Made by a program: the position numbers and the translations under genes. Shown here piece after piece: positions 27,687 through 35,831 of a stretch of DNA of 37,868 nucleotides (its first letter is position 1; each line of letters begins with the position of its first letter). This DNA is from a bacterium HR30 (GTDB lineage: Bacteria > Desulfobacterota > Binatia > HRBIN30). Under the pieces are notes generated by a model. That model was not told the DNA's origin and made no database searches. It worked only from the letters and a program-made list of their open reading frames with translations. The DNA lies in the NCBI GenBank assembly GCA_002898795.1, contig BEIG01000022.1, positions 1 through 37,868 of the forward strand. Reading direction: 5' to 3'.

Positions 27687-28994
27687 ATGATTCCGATTCA
27701 GAAAGTTGTGGTTCTCGGCGCTAACGGCACGATGGGTGCAGGAAGTGGTGAAGTGTTCGCTGCTGGTGGGTGCGACGTGGTTTTTCTGGCGCGCACCATC
27801 GAAAAGGCGCACGAAGGTCTTGTGGCCGCCCAAAACATGGCAAAGTCCGTCCGCATCGCCGACCGGATTTCTCTGGGCACTTACGACCAGGATCTTGAAG
27901 AAGCAGTGGCCAAAGCCGATTTGATCTTCGAGGCGTTGGCCGAGGATATCGAGCTCAAAAAGTCTTTTTTCGCCAAGGTGGACAAACACCGCCGCCCCGA
28001 GTCGATCGTCGCCACGGTGTCTTCTGGCTTATCGATCGCCGAGATGGCCTTGGGCCGCAGCGAAAGTTTCCGCCGGAATTTCCTCGGCATTCATTTGTTC
28101 AACCCGCCCAACGTGATCGTCGGCACCGAGGTCATCCCGCACGAGGGAACCGACCCGCAGTTGGTGCGTGAAATGGTGCAGTTGTTGGAGCGTCGCTTCG
28201 GGCGTGTTGCCATCGTAGCTGCCGACAAACCGGCCTTCGCCGGGAATCGTGTCGGGTTTAAGGTTCTCAACGAGGTCGCCATCCTCGCCGAGGAGCATGG
28301 CGTGGCGTTTATGGACTACCTCATCGGGCCGTATACCGGGCGCGCCATGTCGCCGCTGGCTACGATCGACTTAGTCGGCTGGGACGTGCACAAGGCGATC
28401 GTCGACAACGTGTACGCGCACACAAAAGACGAAGCCCATGAAGCCTTCCGCTTGCCAGCGTACATGGAGGAGCTGATTGGGCGCGGCCACTTGGGCAACA
28501 AAACGCCGCAGTTCGGAGGATTCTACCGGCGAGTGAAAGAAGGCAATCAAACGGTGCAGCTCGTGCTCGACCCGAAAACCGGTGCTTACAAGGACTTGCG
28601 CGAAGCGGCCGTGCGCAAACTCCCGTGGCTCGAGAAAATTCGCGACTTGCACCATGTTGGCCGCTACCGCGAGGCCCTACAGCAGTTCCTTTCTGCGGAA
28701 GGGCCCGAGGCCGACTTAGCCCGCAAAGTCGTGTTCGGGTACATCAGTTACGCGCTGAATCGGGTCGGAGAAAAAGAGGTCGTGCGCGAAGTGCGAGACA
28801 TCGATCGCATCATGGGCTTCGGTTTCAACTGGGCGCCGCCTTCGGTGCTCATTGACATTTTCGGACCCGAGGAAACCATCCGGCAACTGGAGCGCTACAA
28901 GTTGCCTGTCCCTGCCATCCTGCGCACCGTCTCACCGGGTCAGAAGTTGTTCCGCGAACCCCACGTGAACATCGGGCGGTTCTTTGCGGCGTAG
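27687..28994 (+). CDS. 3-hydroxyacyl-CoA dehydrogenase
   Basis: A 435-residue NAD-dependent enzyme that oxidises 3-hydroxyacyl-CoA to 3-oxoacyl-CoA in beta-oxidation (or the reverse). The N-terminal Rossmann fold has VVVLGANGTMGAGSGEVFAA. The catalytic region carries the FLGIHLFNPPNVIVG segment, with the His and Asn expected of the family, and DKPAFAGNRVGFKVLNEV opens the first C-terminal domain. A second 3HCDH_C-like part follows (about 310-400, ending MGFGFNWAPPSVLIDIFG), so it resembles the dehydrogenase half of FadB without the crotonase part. The track begins at 27582, but ATG 27687 directly precedes the Rossmann strand and has a GGGGG-rich site upstream. A thiolase follows 72 bp downstream. 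Confidence 0.92.
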   Translation: MIPIQKVVVLGANGTMGAGSGEVFAAGGCDVVFLARTIEKAHEGLVAAQNMAKSVRIADRISLGTYDQDLEEAVAKADLIFEALAEDIELKKSFFAKVDKHRRPESIVATVSSGLSIAEMALGRSESFRRNFLGIHLFNPPNVIVGTEVIPHEGTDPQLVREMVQLLERRFGRVAIVAADKPAFAGNRVGFKVLNEVAILAEEHGVAFMDYLIGPYTGRAMSPLATIDLVGWDVHKAIVDNVYAHTKDEAHEAFRLPAYMEELIGRGHLGNKTPQFGGFYRRVKEGNQTVQLVLDPKTGAYKDLREAAVRKLPWLEKIRDLHHVGRYREALQQFLSAEGPEADLARKVVFGYISYALNRVGEKEVVREVRDIDRIMGFGFNWAPPSVLIDIFGPEETIRQLERYKLPVPAILRTVSPGQKLFREPHVNIGRFFAA

Positions 28995-29066
28995 CGCTGC
29001 CTGGTTGCAGAAGCGCCGGTGCTGATGATACGTTGCGTGAGAACCCGACAAACTTCGTAGGAGGGA

Positions 29067-30302
29067 ATGATGGCAGCTCCCGTTTACATCTTGGGAGGAT
29101 ATCAAACTGATTTTGCAAGGAACTGGAAAAAGGAAAACAAGCACATCGTGGCGATGATCCGGGAGGCTGTAGAGGGTGGACTGGAGGCGACAGGCATCGA
29201 CCCGAGGGAAATCCAAGTCGGACATGTAGGTAACTTCGCCGCCGAACTTTACGCCATGCAGGGGCACCTGGGAGCATTCCTGGTCGATGTGGACCCTGCA
29301 TTTTCCGGACTACCCACGGCGCGACATGAGGCGGCGTGTGCGTCGGGGAGCATTGCCATCCTAGCCGCCTCGGCAGAAATCGAGGCGGGCCGGTATGACC
29401 TCGCCCTCGTGGTCGGGGTGGAACAAATGAAAACCGTGGACCCGGCAAAGGGGGGAGAATTTCTGGGGACTGCAGCCTGGTACGAACGGGAAGCCAAAGG
29501 AATCGAGTTTCCGTTCCCCAAGCTGTTTGGCCGCTTAGGTGACGAGTACGACCGCCGTTATGGTCTCAAGGACGAGCACCTGGCCCATATCTCTGCCATC
29601 AACTATTCGAATGCCAAACGAAACCCACTGGCACAGACGCGCAACTGGTACATGACGGAAGACCAGGCCCGTTCTGTGGATAAGTTCAACACGGTCATTG
29701 GTGGGCGAATCAAAATCTCCGATTGCTCTCAGGTGACGGACGGGGCGGTTTCCTTGTTCCTCGCCTCGGAAAAAGCGGCGGCCGCCTATGCCAAAAAGCG
29801 GGGCATTGCACTGGAGAGTATTCCTCGCCTGCTCGGCTGGGGACATCGCACCGCGCCCATTGAATTCGACACCAAGATTGCCGAAAGCCGCAACAACCCC
29901 TACGTGCTACCGCATACGCGCCAAGCGATTCTGGACGCTTTCCGCCGAGCCGGAATCCCCGATGTTTGGGCGGTGCAGGCAATCGAAACCCACGACTGTT
30001 TTACCACGTCGGAGTATATGGCCATCGATCACTTCGGGATCACCAAACCAGGCGAGTCGTGGAAAGCGATCGAGGACGGCACGATCGAGATGGGAGGGAA
30101 GCTCCCAATTAACCCAAGCGGCGGCCTGATTGGCTGTGGTCACCCTGTTGGCGCCACGGGCGTGCGACAAGTACTGGATGCCTACAAGCAGGTAACTGGC
30201 CAGTGTGGCGACTATCAGGTGGAAAATGCAAAGCGCGTGGCCACGCTGAATATCGGTGGTAGTGGGACGACGAGCGTATCTTTCGTGGTTGGCTTTGCCT
30301 GA
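29067..30302 (+). CDS. Thiolase family acyl-CoA acetyltransferase
   Basis: A 411-residue thiolase. The nucleophilic cysteine is C91 in [11 protein letters not shown]. The second-site motifs are [10 protein letters not shown] with a catalytic His, and [17 protein letters not shown] with the Cys-Gly-His-Pro pair. The layout (long insert, HDCF instead of NEAF) resembles SCP2-type/unclassified thiolases rather than FadA. It should cleave 3-oxoacyl-CoA or condense acetyl-CoA units. GTAGGAGGGA lies just upstream of the start; two adjacent ATGs (29067, 29070) are both possible. It is probably co-transcribed with the preceding dehydrogenase, supplying consecutive steps of beta-oxidation. Confidence 0.92.
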   Translation: MMAAPVYILGGYQTDFARNWKKENKHIVAMIREAVEGGLEATGIDPREIQVGHVGNFAAELYAMQGHLGAFLVDVDPAFSGLPTARHEAACASGSIAILAASAEIEAGRYDLALVVGVEQMKTVDPAKGGEFLGTAAWYEREAKGIEFPFPKLFGRLGDEYDRRYGLKDEHLAHISAINYSNAKRNPLAQTRNWYMTEDQARSVDKFNTVIGGRIKISDCSQVTDGAVSLFLASEKAAAAYAKKRGIALESIPRLLGWGHRTAPIEFDTKIAESRNNPYVLPHTRQAILDAFRRAGIPDVWAVQAIETHDCFTTSEYMAIDHFGITKPGESWKAIEDGTIEMGGKLPINPSGGLIGCGHPVGATGVRQVLDAYKQVTGQCGDYQVENAKRVATLNIGGSGTTSVSFVVGFA

Positions 30303-30320
30303 TCCGGCTTAGCGCTGCCG

Positions 30321-30352
30321 CCTGGGCCCGAATAGTGAGCCTCGGGCTTGGG
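30321..30352 (+). terminator. Intergenic hairpin after the thiolase gene
   Basis: CCTGGGCCCGA (30321-30331) can pair over 11 bp, including G-U pairs, with TCGGGCTTGGG (30342-30352) around a 10-base loop. No T run follows, so it may be an attenuator, an RNA-stabilising hairpin or a Rho-assisted end rather than a classical terminator. Confidence 0.35.
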
Positions 30353-30426
30353 GGCACGTAACGGCGCATGCGTTCTTCAGGTCGACTCAAAGTTTTTCTT
30401 TCACTGGCGCCCGTATCGAACTCGTT

Positions 30427-31617
30427 ATGAACGACGACTTTGGTTCCCAATCCGTTTCGCTGCACGGCAAGTTACACGGCAAGGTAGAAGTCCGTAGCAA
30501 AGTGCCCCTGCAAAACCGGCTCGACTTGAGCCTGGCGTATACGCCCGGGGTGGCTCAAGTTTGTCTGGAAATCGCGCGGAACCCGGCCAGGGTTCACGAA
30601 CTAACGGTCAAGCACAACACTGTGGCCGTGGTTTCCGACGGCTCTGCAATCCTCGGTCTTGGCAATCTCGGTGCAGCGGCAGCGATTCCCGTGATGGAGG
30701 GCAAGGCGGTACTGTTCAAAGAGTTCGCCAACGTGGATGCCTTCCCGATCTGTCTGGACACGCAAGACACCGATGAAATCGTCCGCACCGTGCGTGCGCT
30801 GGCTCCAGTGTTTGGAGGCATCAACCTGGAGGATATCGCCGCGCCGCGCTGTTTCGAGGTAGAGGCGCGACTGCAAGACCTGGGCATCCCGGTGTTTCAC
30901 GACGACCAGCACGGCACCGCCATTGTCGTGCTTGCTGCATTGATCAATGCCCTCAAGGTCACACGCAAAGACCTTTCCCAGTGCACCATCGTCTTCAGCG
31001 GCAGTGGTGCCTCAGCTATTGCGTGCGCCAAGCTCATCCGCAGTTTTGGCACCTTGGGCGTGCTCCCACCGCCAGGAGATGTCCTTCTTTGTGACTCCAG
31101 GGGTATCGTTCACAAAGACCGGACCGATCTCAACCCGTACAAGCAGGAGTTGCTCGAGTGGACCAACCGGCACAACCGCTCCGGAGGCCTCGCCGACGCT
31201 CTGAAAGGAGCGGATGTATTTATCGGGCTTTCTCAGGCCGGTCTCGTCACACCAGAGATGATCGAATCAATGAACCGTGAGCCGATCGTGTTCGCGATGG
31301 CAAACCCGGTTCCGGAAATTATGCCGGACCTGGCTCGGGCTGCCGGGGCCGTCGTTGTCGGTACTGGTCGCAGTGACTTTCCGAATCAAATCAACAACGT
31401 TCTGGCCTTTCCCGGCGTGTTTCGTGGCGCGCTCGACGCGAAAGCCACAGTGATCAATGAGGAAATGAAAGTGGCCGCCGCGCAAGCCCTCGCAGCTATT
31501 GTGCTGGAACCGACACCAGAGCGCATCTTGCCCGACCCACTGGATAAATCCGTGGCTTATCGCGTAGGGGAAGCCGTGGCCGAAGCGGCTCGGCGCTCCG
31601 GCGTGTGTCGGCCCTGA
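30427..31617 (+). CDS. NAD(P)-dependent malic enzyme (short form)
   Basis: A 396-residue oxaloacetate-decarboxylating malate dehydrogenase converting malate to pyruvate and CO2. The N-terminal malic domain has LSLAYTPGVAQVC (catalytic Tyr), VAVVSDGSAILGLGNLG and GGINLEDIAAPRCF with metal ligands. FHDDQHGTAIVVLAALINAL leads into the NAD-binding domain, with the VFSGSGASAIACAKL Rossmann loop. It lacks the phosphotransacetylase-like C-terminal domain of MaeB. No clear ribosome-binding site precedes the ATG. It links C4 acids to pyruvate next to acyl-CoA metabolism genes; a Lys in KAVLFKEFANVDAFP is at the usual place. Confidence 0.93.
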   Translation: MNDDFGSQSVSLHGKLHGKVEVRSKVPLQNRLDLSLAYTPGVAQVCLEIARNPARVHELTVKHNTVAVVSDGSAILGLGNLGAAAAIPVMEGKAVLFKEFANVDAFPICLDTQDTDEIVRTVRALAPVFGGINLEDIAAPRCFEVEARLQDLGIPVFHDDQHGTAIVVLAALINALKVTRKDLSQCTIVFSGSGASAIACAKLIRSFGTLGVLPPPGDVLLCDSRGIVHKDRTDLNPYKQELLEWTNRHNRSGGLADALKGADVFIGLSQAGLVTPEMIESMNREPIVFAMANPVPEIMPDLARAAGAVVVGTGRSDFPNQINNVLAFPGVFRGALDAKATVINEEMKVAAAQALAAIVLEPTPERILPDPLDKSVAYRVGEAVAEAARRSGVCRP

Positions 31618-31654
31618 CGTTCTGTTCTTCCGGAATCGTCTGCGAACCCGGCCG

Positions 31655-31675
31655 GAAATTTTCCGGGCCGCAAGC
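31655..31675. other. Inverted repeat after the malic enzyme gene
   Basis: CCGGAAA-T-TTTCCGG is a perfect 7-bp palindrome with further GC pairs outside it if one base is bulged, 40 bp after the malic enzyme stop. No T tract follows. Possible transcript end structure or protein-binding site. Confidence 0.3.
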
Positions 31676-31756
31676 AACCAACTTCGGGTACTCGAAATGG
31701 CTGGTTCGCCACTGATGCTTGCAGTGGTCCCTCACGGCCAGTACGCTCTTTGGCCG

Positions 31757-32419
31757 ATGTCCTCAAAGACTTGCATCGCGAGCCTGAGCAGCATGCTCGT
31801 GCTTGCCAGTGCTGCCCTTGCACAGCTTGGCAGCGTCGGACCCGTGCGGGACACCGGCGGGCCGCTGAGAGAATCGAGCCAAGCGGTGCGCGATGCAACG
31901 GGCGCTGTGCGAGAATCGAGCCTGCCCAACGATGGAGACTTCCGTCGACCGCTCAGCGGGCTCCCCGTCAGCGCTGGTAGCAGGAGCGTTTACGGCAGCG
32001 GGTCGGTACGCGATGCGACTGCAGGATCCGTCGCCGACATTGGCCGCAGCAGCTCGCTGCCGGTGTTCCTGTTCGAATACCCCCTGAATCCGAATAGCGG
32101 AGAAGGTTTGGAGTCGCTCGAAACCAGTCTTCGGACCCTTACCCCCAGCGAAGAGGACCAAACTACGCCAGAAGAAACTGCAAGCAAAGACACGGAAGTT
32201 GCTTCCGATATGGTTACGGAGTCCACGGCCGAGAGCGAGTCGCCTGCCGGCGAGGGCGAGGTGGCTCCCATCAGGGAGCCGTCACAACGCGACATCTCCA
32301 TGCATGACGAGGAGGTGGAACACAGTCTCACCGAAGATTTGAGTTCCGACCAGTCTGCCTCTTCGGTCTCACGTTCCGATGAAGGCGAGCTGCTGCTGGG
32401 TGGCGAACCAACGCAGTAA
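31757..32419 (+). CDS. Hypothetical secreted acidic protein with VRD/RESS repeats
   Basis: A 220-residue protein not matching any family I recognise. It starts with a plausible signal peptide (MSSKTCIASLSSMLVLASAALA). Then come imperfect repeats: GPVRDTGGPLRESS, QAVRDATGAVRESS, and later GSVRDATAGSVAD. After a short hydrophobic stretch (SLPVFLFEYPLN) the C-terminal half is strongly acidic and rich in Ser, Glu and Thr, so it is probably disordered. The start is uncertain: an ATG at 31697 would add 20 residues before the signal. The last 51 bases overlap the convergent sixA gene. Coding is supported by length, signal sequence and repeats, not by homology. Confidence 0.6.
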   Translation: MSSKTCIASLSSMLVLASAALAQLGSVGPVRDTGGPLRESSQAVRDATGAVRESSLPNDGDFRRPLSGLPVSAGSRSVYGSGSVRDATAGSVADIGRSSSLPVFLFEYPLNPNSGEGLESLETSLRTLTPSEEDQTTPEETASKDTEVASDMVTESTAESESPAGEGEVAPIREPSQRDISMHDEEVEHSLTEDLSSDQSASSVSRSDEGELLLGGEPTQ

Positions 32420-32881
32420 CCCCGGAGCCCGTGGGGGAATGGAGGCCACCTCGATTGCGGCCACCTGCCCCGACTTGAACGGCATCTGCAGCTTCGCCGA
32501 ATCTCCGACCAGTAACCAAGAAGCCAACCGGCCCATATCCGGCTCGTGTCCTACCAGCACGATCGCCGAAGCCGTGTTGTATTCCACCAAGGAAAGCACC
32601 AAGTCTTCGGGCAAGTGACCTGGGGCGAGTGCTGCGTGCTCTCGGACTTCGGCCTTTAGGGCCACGCTCAGGAGCTGAGCCGTTTCTCTCGCTCGCTTGA
32701 GTGGGCTCGCCAACACGACGTCACACCCCACTCCCAACCGCCTCAAGCCCCGCGCGGCAAGAATCGTGTCCTCCCGTCCCTCGCGAGTCAACAACCGAGC
32801 CGCATCGTCGGCCCCCTCGCGCGCCGGCTCTGCCTGCGCGTGGCGGACCAAGTAAAGCATCTTCCCTCCAGACCTGTTCAT
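32369..32881 (-). CDS. sixA: Phosphohistidine phosphatase SixA
   Basis: A 170-residue member of the histidine phosphatase (phosphoglycerate mutase-like) superfamily. The catalytic motif is LVRHAQAEP with H14. The downstream SPLKRARETAQLL contains the second Arg, and VLVGHEPDM has the second His. SixA removes phosphate from phosphohistidine in phosphotransfer proteins. The ATG overlaps the stop of the upstream CYTH gene as ATGA, so translation is coupled. A second ATG at 32860, with GGAGGG just before it, would also work. It is the last gene of a four-gene minus-strand unit. Confidence 0.9.
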   Translation of the reverse strand: MNRSGGKMLYLVRHAQAEPAREGADDAARLLTREGREDTILAARGLRRLGVGCDVVLASPLKRARETAQLLSVALKAEVREHAALAPGHLPEDLVLSLVEYNTASAIVLVGHEPDMGRLASWLLVGDSAKLQMPFKSGQVAAIEVASIPPRAPGLLRWFATQQQLAFIGT

Positions 32882-33972
32882 CCGTTCCCTCGAGTCGGTT
32901 TCTTCGGTCGCGGGACCCCGCCTCGCTGCGCCTGGCGCTCGAACTTTACCAGTAGCGTGTAATACGCTGCGCTGTTGAGCGCCCCATCCACCAAGCGCTG
33001 GGCCTCAGCGCGACAAGCCTCACCACATGACTTCGACCCCCGCTTCGTTCGTGTTTTCCCAGCAATTTCCAGCAACGTCTGCGCTCGTGCCAGCGCCTCG
33101 ATGAGGGCAAAAGGGGGATCCACGAAACTCCCCCCGCTTCTGCGCATGAAGAGGAGAGCCGTATTTTTCAAGCAACCGAGTAACTGTCCAAGTTTGTTCT
33201 CCTCCAAGCCCAAACGAACCGCGGCGTCTTCACCGCGCAGGCGAGCCAAGGCGGCGGCCAGGTGTCTTCCGCGCGCGCCCCGTCGTTCCATGCCGACGAA
33301 CTTCGGAACGCGCGCATACACCGCACGCAGGCCACGCTCGAACTTGGAGGCGATGGTTGGCCGCAGTGCGAACTGCTTTCGCAAAGCCTCGGCGATTCGC
33401 CGCAAGTCCCTGCGCGTCCCGCCCCGTAGCTCAAGCTCCACCTCACGGTAACGCAACACACGCTTTCCATTACCCGACCCGACCGCCACCCGGTCGAACG
33501 CTAATTCCAAAACTTCCCTGCGCCTTTTCCCTGGCTGAACATACACCCCAAAGCAACTCCTTCGCACATGGGTGGCCAACACAGGGTGCAAGGGTCGGCC
33601 AGCGACCACCGCAGCAAGGTGCGGCACCATCTCTGGTGGTAACTGCCTCAGGGGTAAGCGCGGACGCTTATCCAGGAGCACGGTTTTTTCTGGCCGCTCA
33701 TGAACCTGGCCCGCGAGCCTGCCCGCCCACTTCGCGGTGAGCTCCCAGCGGCGCTTCGCCCCGTAGGAGCGGATCCTGAGCGCAACACCTGAGCGCAGAA
33801 GCGACCACTCTGCGGTATCCAAATACACCGACCGGAGCCACGCGTCGCCCTTCGAACGCACGGTGTATGGGCCAAGTTGCCCACCGCGCTGCAGCCAACG
33901 CCACAACTGGTCGTCGGGCGCGTCGAACTTGGCCTCCACTTCCCAATCCACGTTCGAGGTGGTCCTAGGCAT
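32878..33972 (-). CDS. CYTH domain protein with helical C-terminal domain (CHAD-like)
   Basis: A 364-residue protein. The N-terminal half (about 8-215) is a CYTH domain: the ExExK signature reads EVEAKF (11-16), and later charged strands (RKRR, RYREVELELRGG) line the tunnel that binds triphosphates. The C-terminal ~140 residues are helical and rich in Arg and Lys, in the position where a CHAD domain usually follows CYTH. I see few clear CHAD His-motifs, so that part is uncertain. CYTH enzymes hydrolyse inorganic triphosphate or related polyphosphates, and CHAD domains bind polyphosphate. It overlaps sixA by four bases, and sixA and CHAD/CYTH genes are often neighbours. Confidence 0.82.
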   Translation of the reverse strand: MPRTTSNVDWEVEAKFDAPDDQLWRWLQRGGQLGPYTVRSKGDAWLRSVYLDTAEWSLLRSGVALRIRSYGAKRRWELTAKWAGRLAGQVHERPEKTVLLDKRPRLPLRQLPPEMVPHLAAVVAGRPLHPVLATHVRRSCFGVYVQPGKRRREVLELAFDRVAVGSGNGKRVLRYREVELELRGGTRRDLRRIAEALRKQFALRPTIASKFERGLRAVYARVPKFVGMERRGARGRHLAAALARLRGEDAAVRLGLEENKLGQLLGCLKNTALLFMRRSGGSFVDPPFALIEALARAQTLLEIAGKTRTKRGSKSCGEACRAEAQRLVDGALNSAAYYTLLVKFERQAQRGGVPRPKKPTRGNG

Positions 33973-33978
33973 CGGGAC

Positions 33979-34959
33979 TTAATTTTGCCAGCGAGCAACC
34001 AGCGTAGCGGACAGCACTCCAGCTCCGGCCAACTGCCCGAGGGACAACCTAAACTCGTCACCTTTGTTCTTTGCGAGCGAACCGGCTGACGATCGTAGCG
34101 GGCGTTTAAATAGGGATTGCGGCAATCCAACGTTGAATTGCAGGTGCTCGATTAATTGTTCCGCCACCAGTCCGGCTACAGGGTTACCACTCGCATCCGC
34201 AGGGTAAAACGAGCGGACCCGTTCTTGGCGTATCCCAGCGACTTCGCGGTACTCTCGCCAACGGCCCAGCCAAATTGGATGCTGCAAAAAAGGAGCCTCG
34301 ACCTGAGCGTACACATGGTCGATCAGGCCAGAGTTCGCGTCGAAATACAAAACCGCCCAGACAATGGGCGACTGCAGATGTCGAGCGTACGTAACCCGTA
34401 ACTTTTCCCACTGCTGCTCTTCGGTCGCTTCCCGCCCGACGTATTCGAGGTTCACCCCGTCCATCTCTGCCAACACGAACGGCAAGCCAAACGAGATCGC
34501 CGAGCTGATCCCGTGAAATTCGGTAAACATTTTTTCCTGCGGATCGTCCACCCATCGGCCGCCACGGAACATCCACGACACCCGGCCATCGTACCCGAAC
34601 AGGATTTCCTCCCGTAATCCGATCGACTCCATGCGCAGGATCGGTCCCTGGTGCAACGGTTGTTTGTGAAAGAAAATCGTTTCGGAGGTGGCGTCGCCCC
34701 GTGCATCAAAAATGGTGAGAGTCGACACGAAGGTTACGTCCACTAGCGCCCGCCAGGCCTCCCAGCCTCCCGCAGCCTCAATTGCCTTCCTCAACACCCT
34801 TCCGGCTTCACCGGCCGGTATGTGCGGCTCGCGCCACACCGCTTTTGGCGGCGTACGCTCCTCCTTCGTTGCGTCGCGGCAGGCGCTCACCGAGAACACC
34901 GCAACACACGCCAACCAAACTTTCCACCAGTAACTTTTCGGGTAACATCCCCGGCTCAC
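33979..34959 (-). CDS. Putative outer-membrane lipoprotein, LolA-like fold
   Basis: A 326-residue lipoprotein. A lipobox FSVSAC near residue 27 ends the signal peptide. The mature part starts with a charged linker and a GGWEAWRALVDVTFVSTLTI segment, followed by alternating beta-rich strands (LREEILFGYDGRVSWMFRGG and others). This pattern resembles LolA/LppX-like half-barrels and related DUFs, but I do not recognise a specific family. The GTG start overlaps the stop of the cytochrome gene (GTGA), so the two are coupled. Seven bases separate its stop from the CYTH start. Function unknown; a lipid or hydrophobic ligand carrier is an inference. Confidence 0.65.
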   Translation of the reverse strand: MSRGCYPKSYWWKVWLACVAVFSVSACRDATKEERTPPKAVWREPHIPAGEAGRVLRKAIEAAGGWEAWRALVDVTFVSTLTIFDARGDATSETIFFHKQPLHQGPILRMESIGLREEILFGYDGRVSWMFRGGRWVDDPQEKMFTEFHGISSAISFGLPFVLAEMDGVNLEYVGREATEEQQWEKLRVTYARHLQSPIVWAVLYFDANSGLIDHVYAQVEAPFLQHPIWLGRWREYREVAGIRQERVRSFYPADASGNPVAGLVAEQLIEHLQFNVGLPQSLFKRPLRSSAGSLAKNKGDEFRLSLGQLAGAGVLSATLVARWQN

Positions 34960-35831
34960 GGCAGTTCTCGAAGGTAATCCACGATTGCACGAATCGTGGT
35001 CCGGTCCAATACCGGGGCAAAGTGGGGCATGGCAGGCTCGTGCTCTCGTAGCATGTGCATGATCGCCTTGCGGATGTCCTCTTCCGAACGGCTTTGAAAG
35101 TACGACCGATCGAACCGTATCGTCGGCAAACGTGCAACCTCGCCAATCACGGCACGAACACCCCGGCCGTCGTCACCGTGGCACACGGCACACACTCGCT
35201 GGTACAGCTCGAACCCGGGAGACAGCAACCGCACAAACGCCGCTAGAGCACGCGCTTCATCGTCACGGATCCGGGGCACCAACGCAGGCATACCGGAGCG
35301 CCCGTGCCGCACCACCTCGATCAACAGTGTGTCCGGGACACTCCGTTGCCACGAAGCATCCATTAGGTTGCGCGGGCGCTTTACCCCACTTGGGAGTGTG
35401 GGTGGCGGTTCGCCATACCACCCGTGGCAATCTGCACACCGTGCCCGGTACAAGGCCCAGCCGCGCTCTACCTGGGGCCAGCGTACTCGCGCCAATCGGC
35501 GCAGGTGCTCGAGAATCTCGCCGGTCTTTGCCTGCAAGTCGGCCCACTTTGCCGGATCCGGCGCCAACGACAAACGCTGACCGCTGTACAATCGCTCGAC
35601 CAATTCTTCAGCCTCGTAGGCACGCAGGAAACCCTCCCGCAGATTGCGTGGCGGGCGCGCGAAGCGCCCTGCGTCGACACCATCGCCCCGCGCCTCTACG
35701 CCGTGGCAGTTGGCACAATAGCGGGCATACGCCTCCCGGCCTACCTGAGCGTAAGCTGTCGGCCCCGTAGCTGTGCCAACCAGCAAGGCTCCAACGCCAA
35801 ACAGAAATCTAATCCAGCCACCACGTTCCAT
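34956..35831 (-). CDS. Tri-haem c-type cytochrome
   Basis: A 291-residue exported protein with a signal peptide (about 1-28, ending AYAQ) and three CxxCH haem sites: CANCH (39-43), CADCH (132-136) and CAVCH (214-218). Each lies in a small cytochrome c-like domain. Met ligand candidates follow sites two and three (GMPALVP, AMPHFAP), while no obvious GMP-type Met follows the first. It should carry electrons in the periplasm, as do multi-domain class I cytochromes. It heads the minus-strand unit with the lipoprotein, CYTH and sixA genes. AAGG lies about six bases before the ATG. The redox partner is unknown. Confidence 0.9.
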   Translation of the reverse strand: MERGGWIRFLFGVGALLVGTATGPTAYAQVGREAYARYCANCHGVEARGDGVDAGRFARPPRNLREGFLRAYEAEELVERLYSGQRLSLAPDPAKWADLQAKTGEILEHLRRLARVRWPQVERGWALYRARCADCHGWYGEPPPTLPSGVKRPRNLMDASWQRSVPDTLLIEVVRHGRSGMPALVPRIRDDEARALAAFVRLLSPGFELYQRVCAVCHGDDGRGVRAVIGEVARLPTIRFDRSYFQSRSEEDIRKAIMHMLREHEPAMPHFAPVLDRTTIRAIVDYLRELP

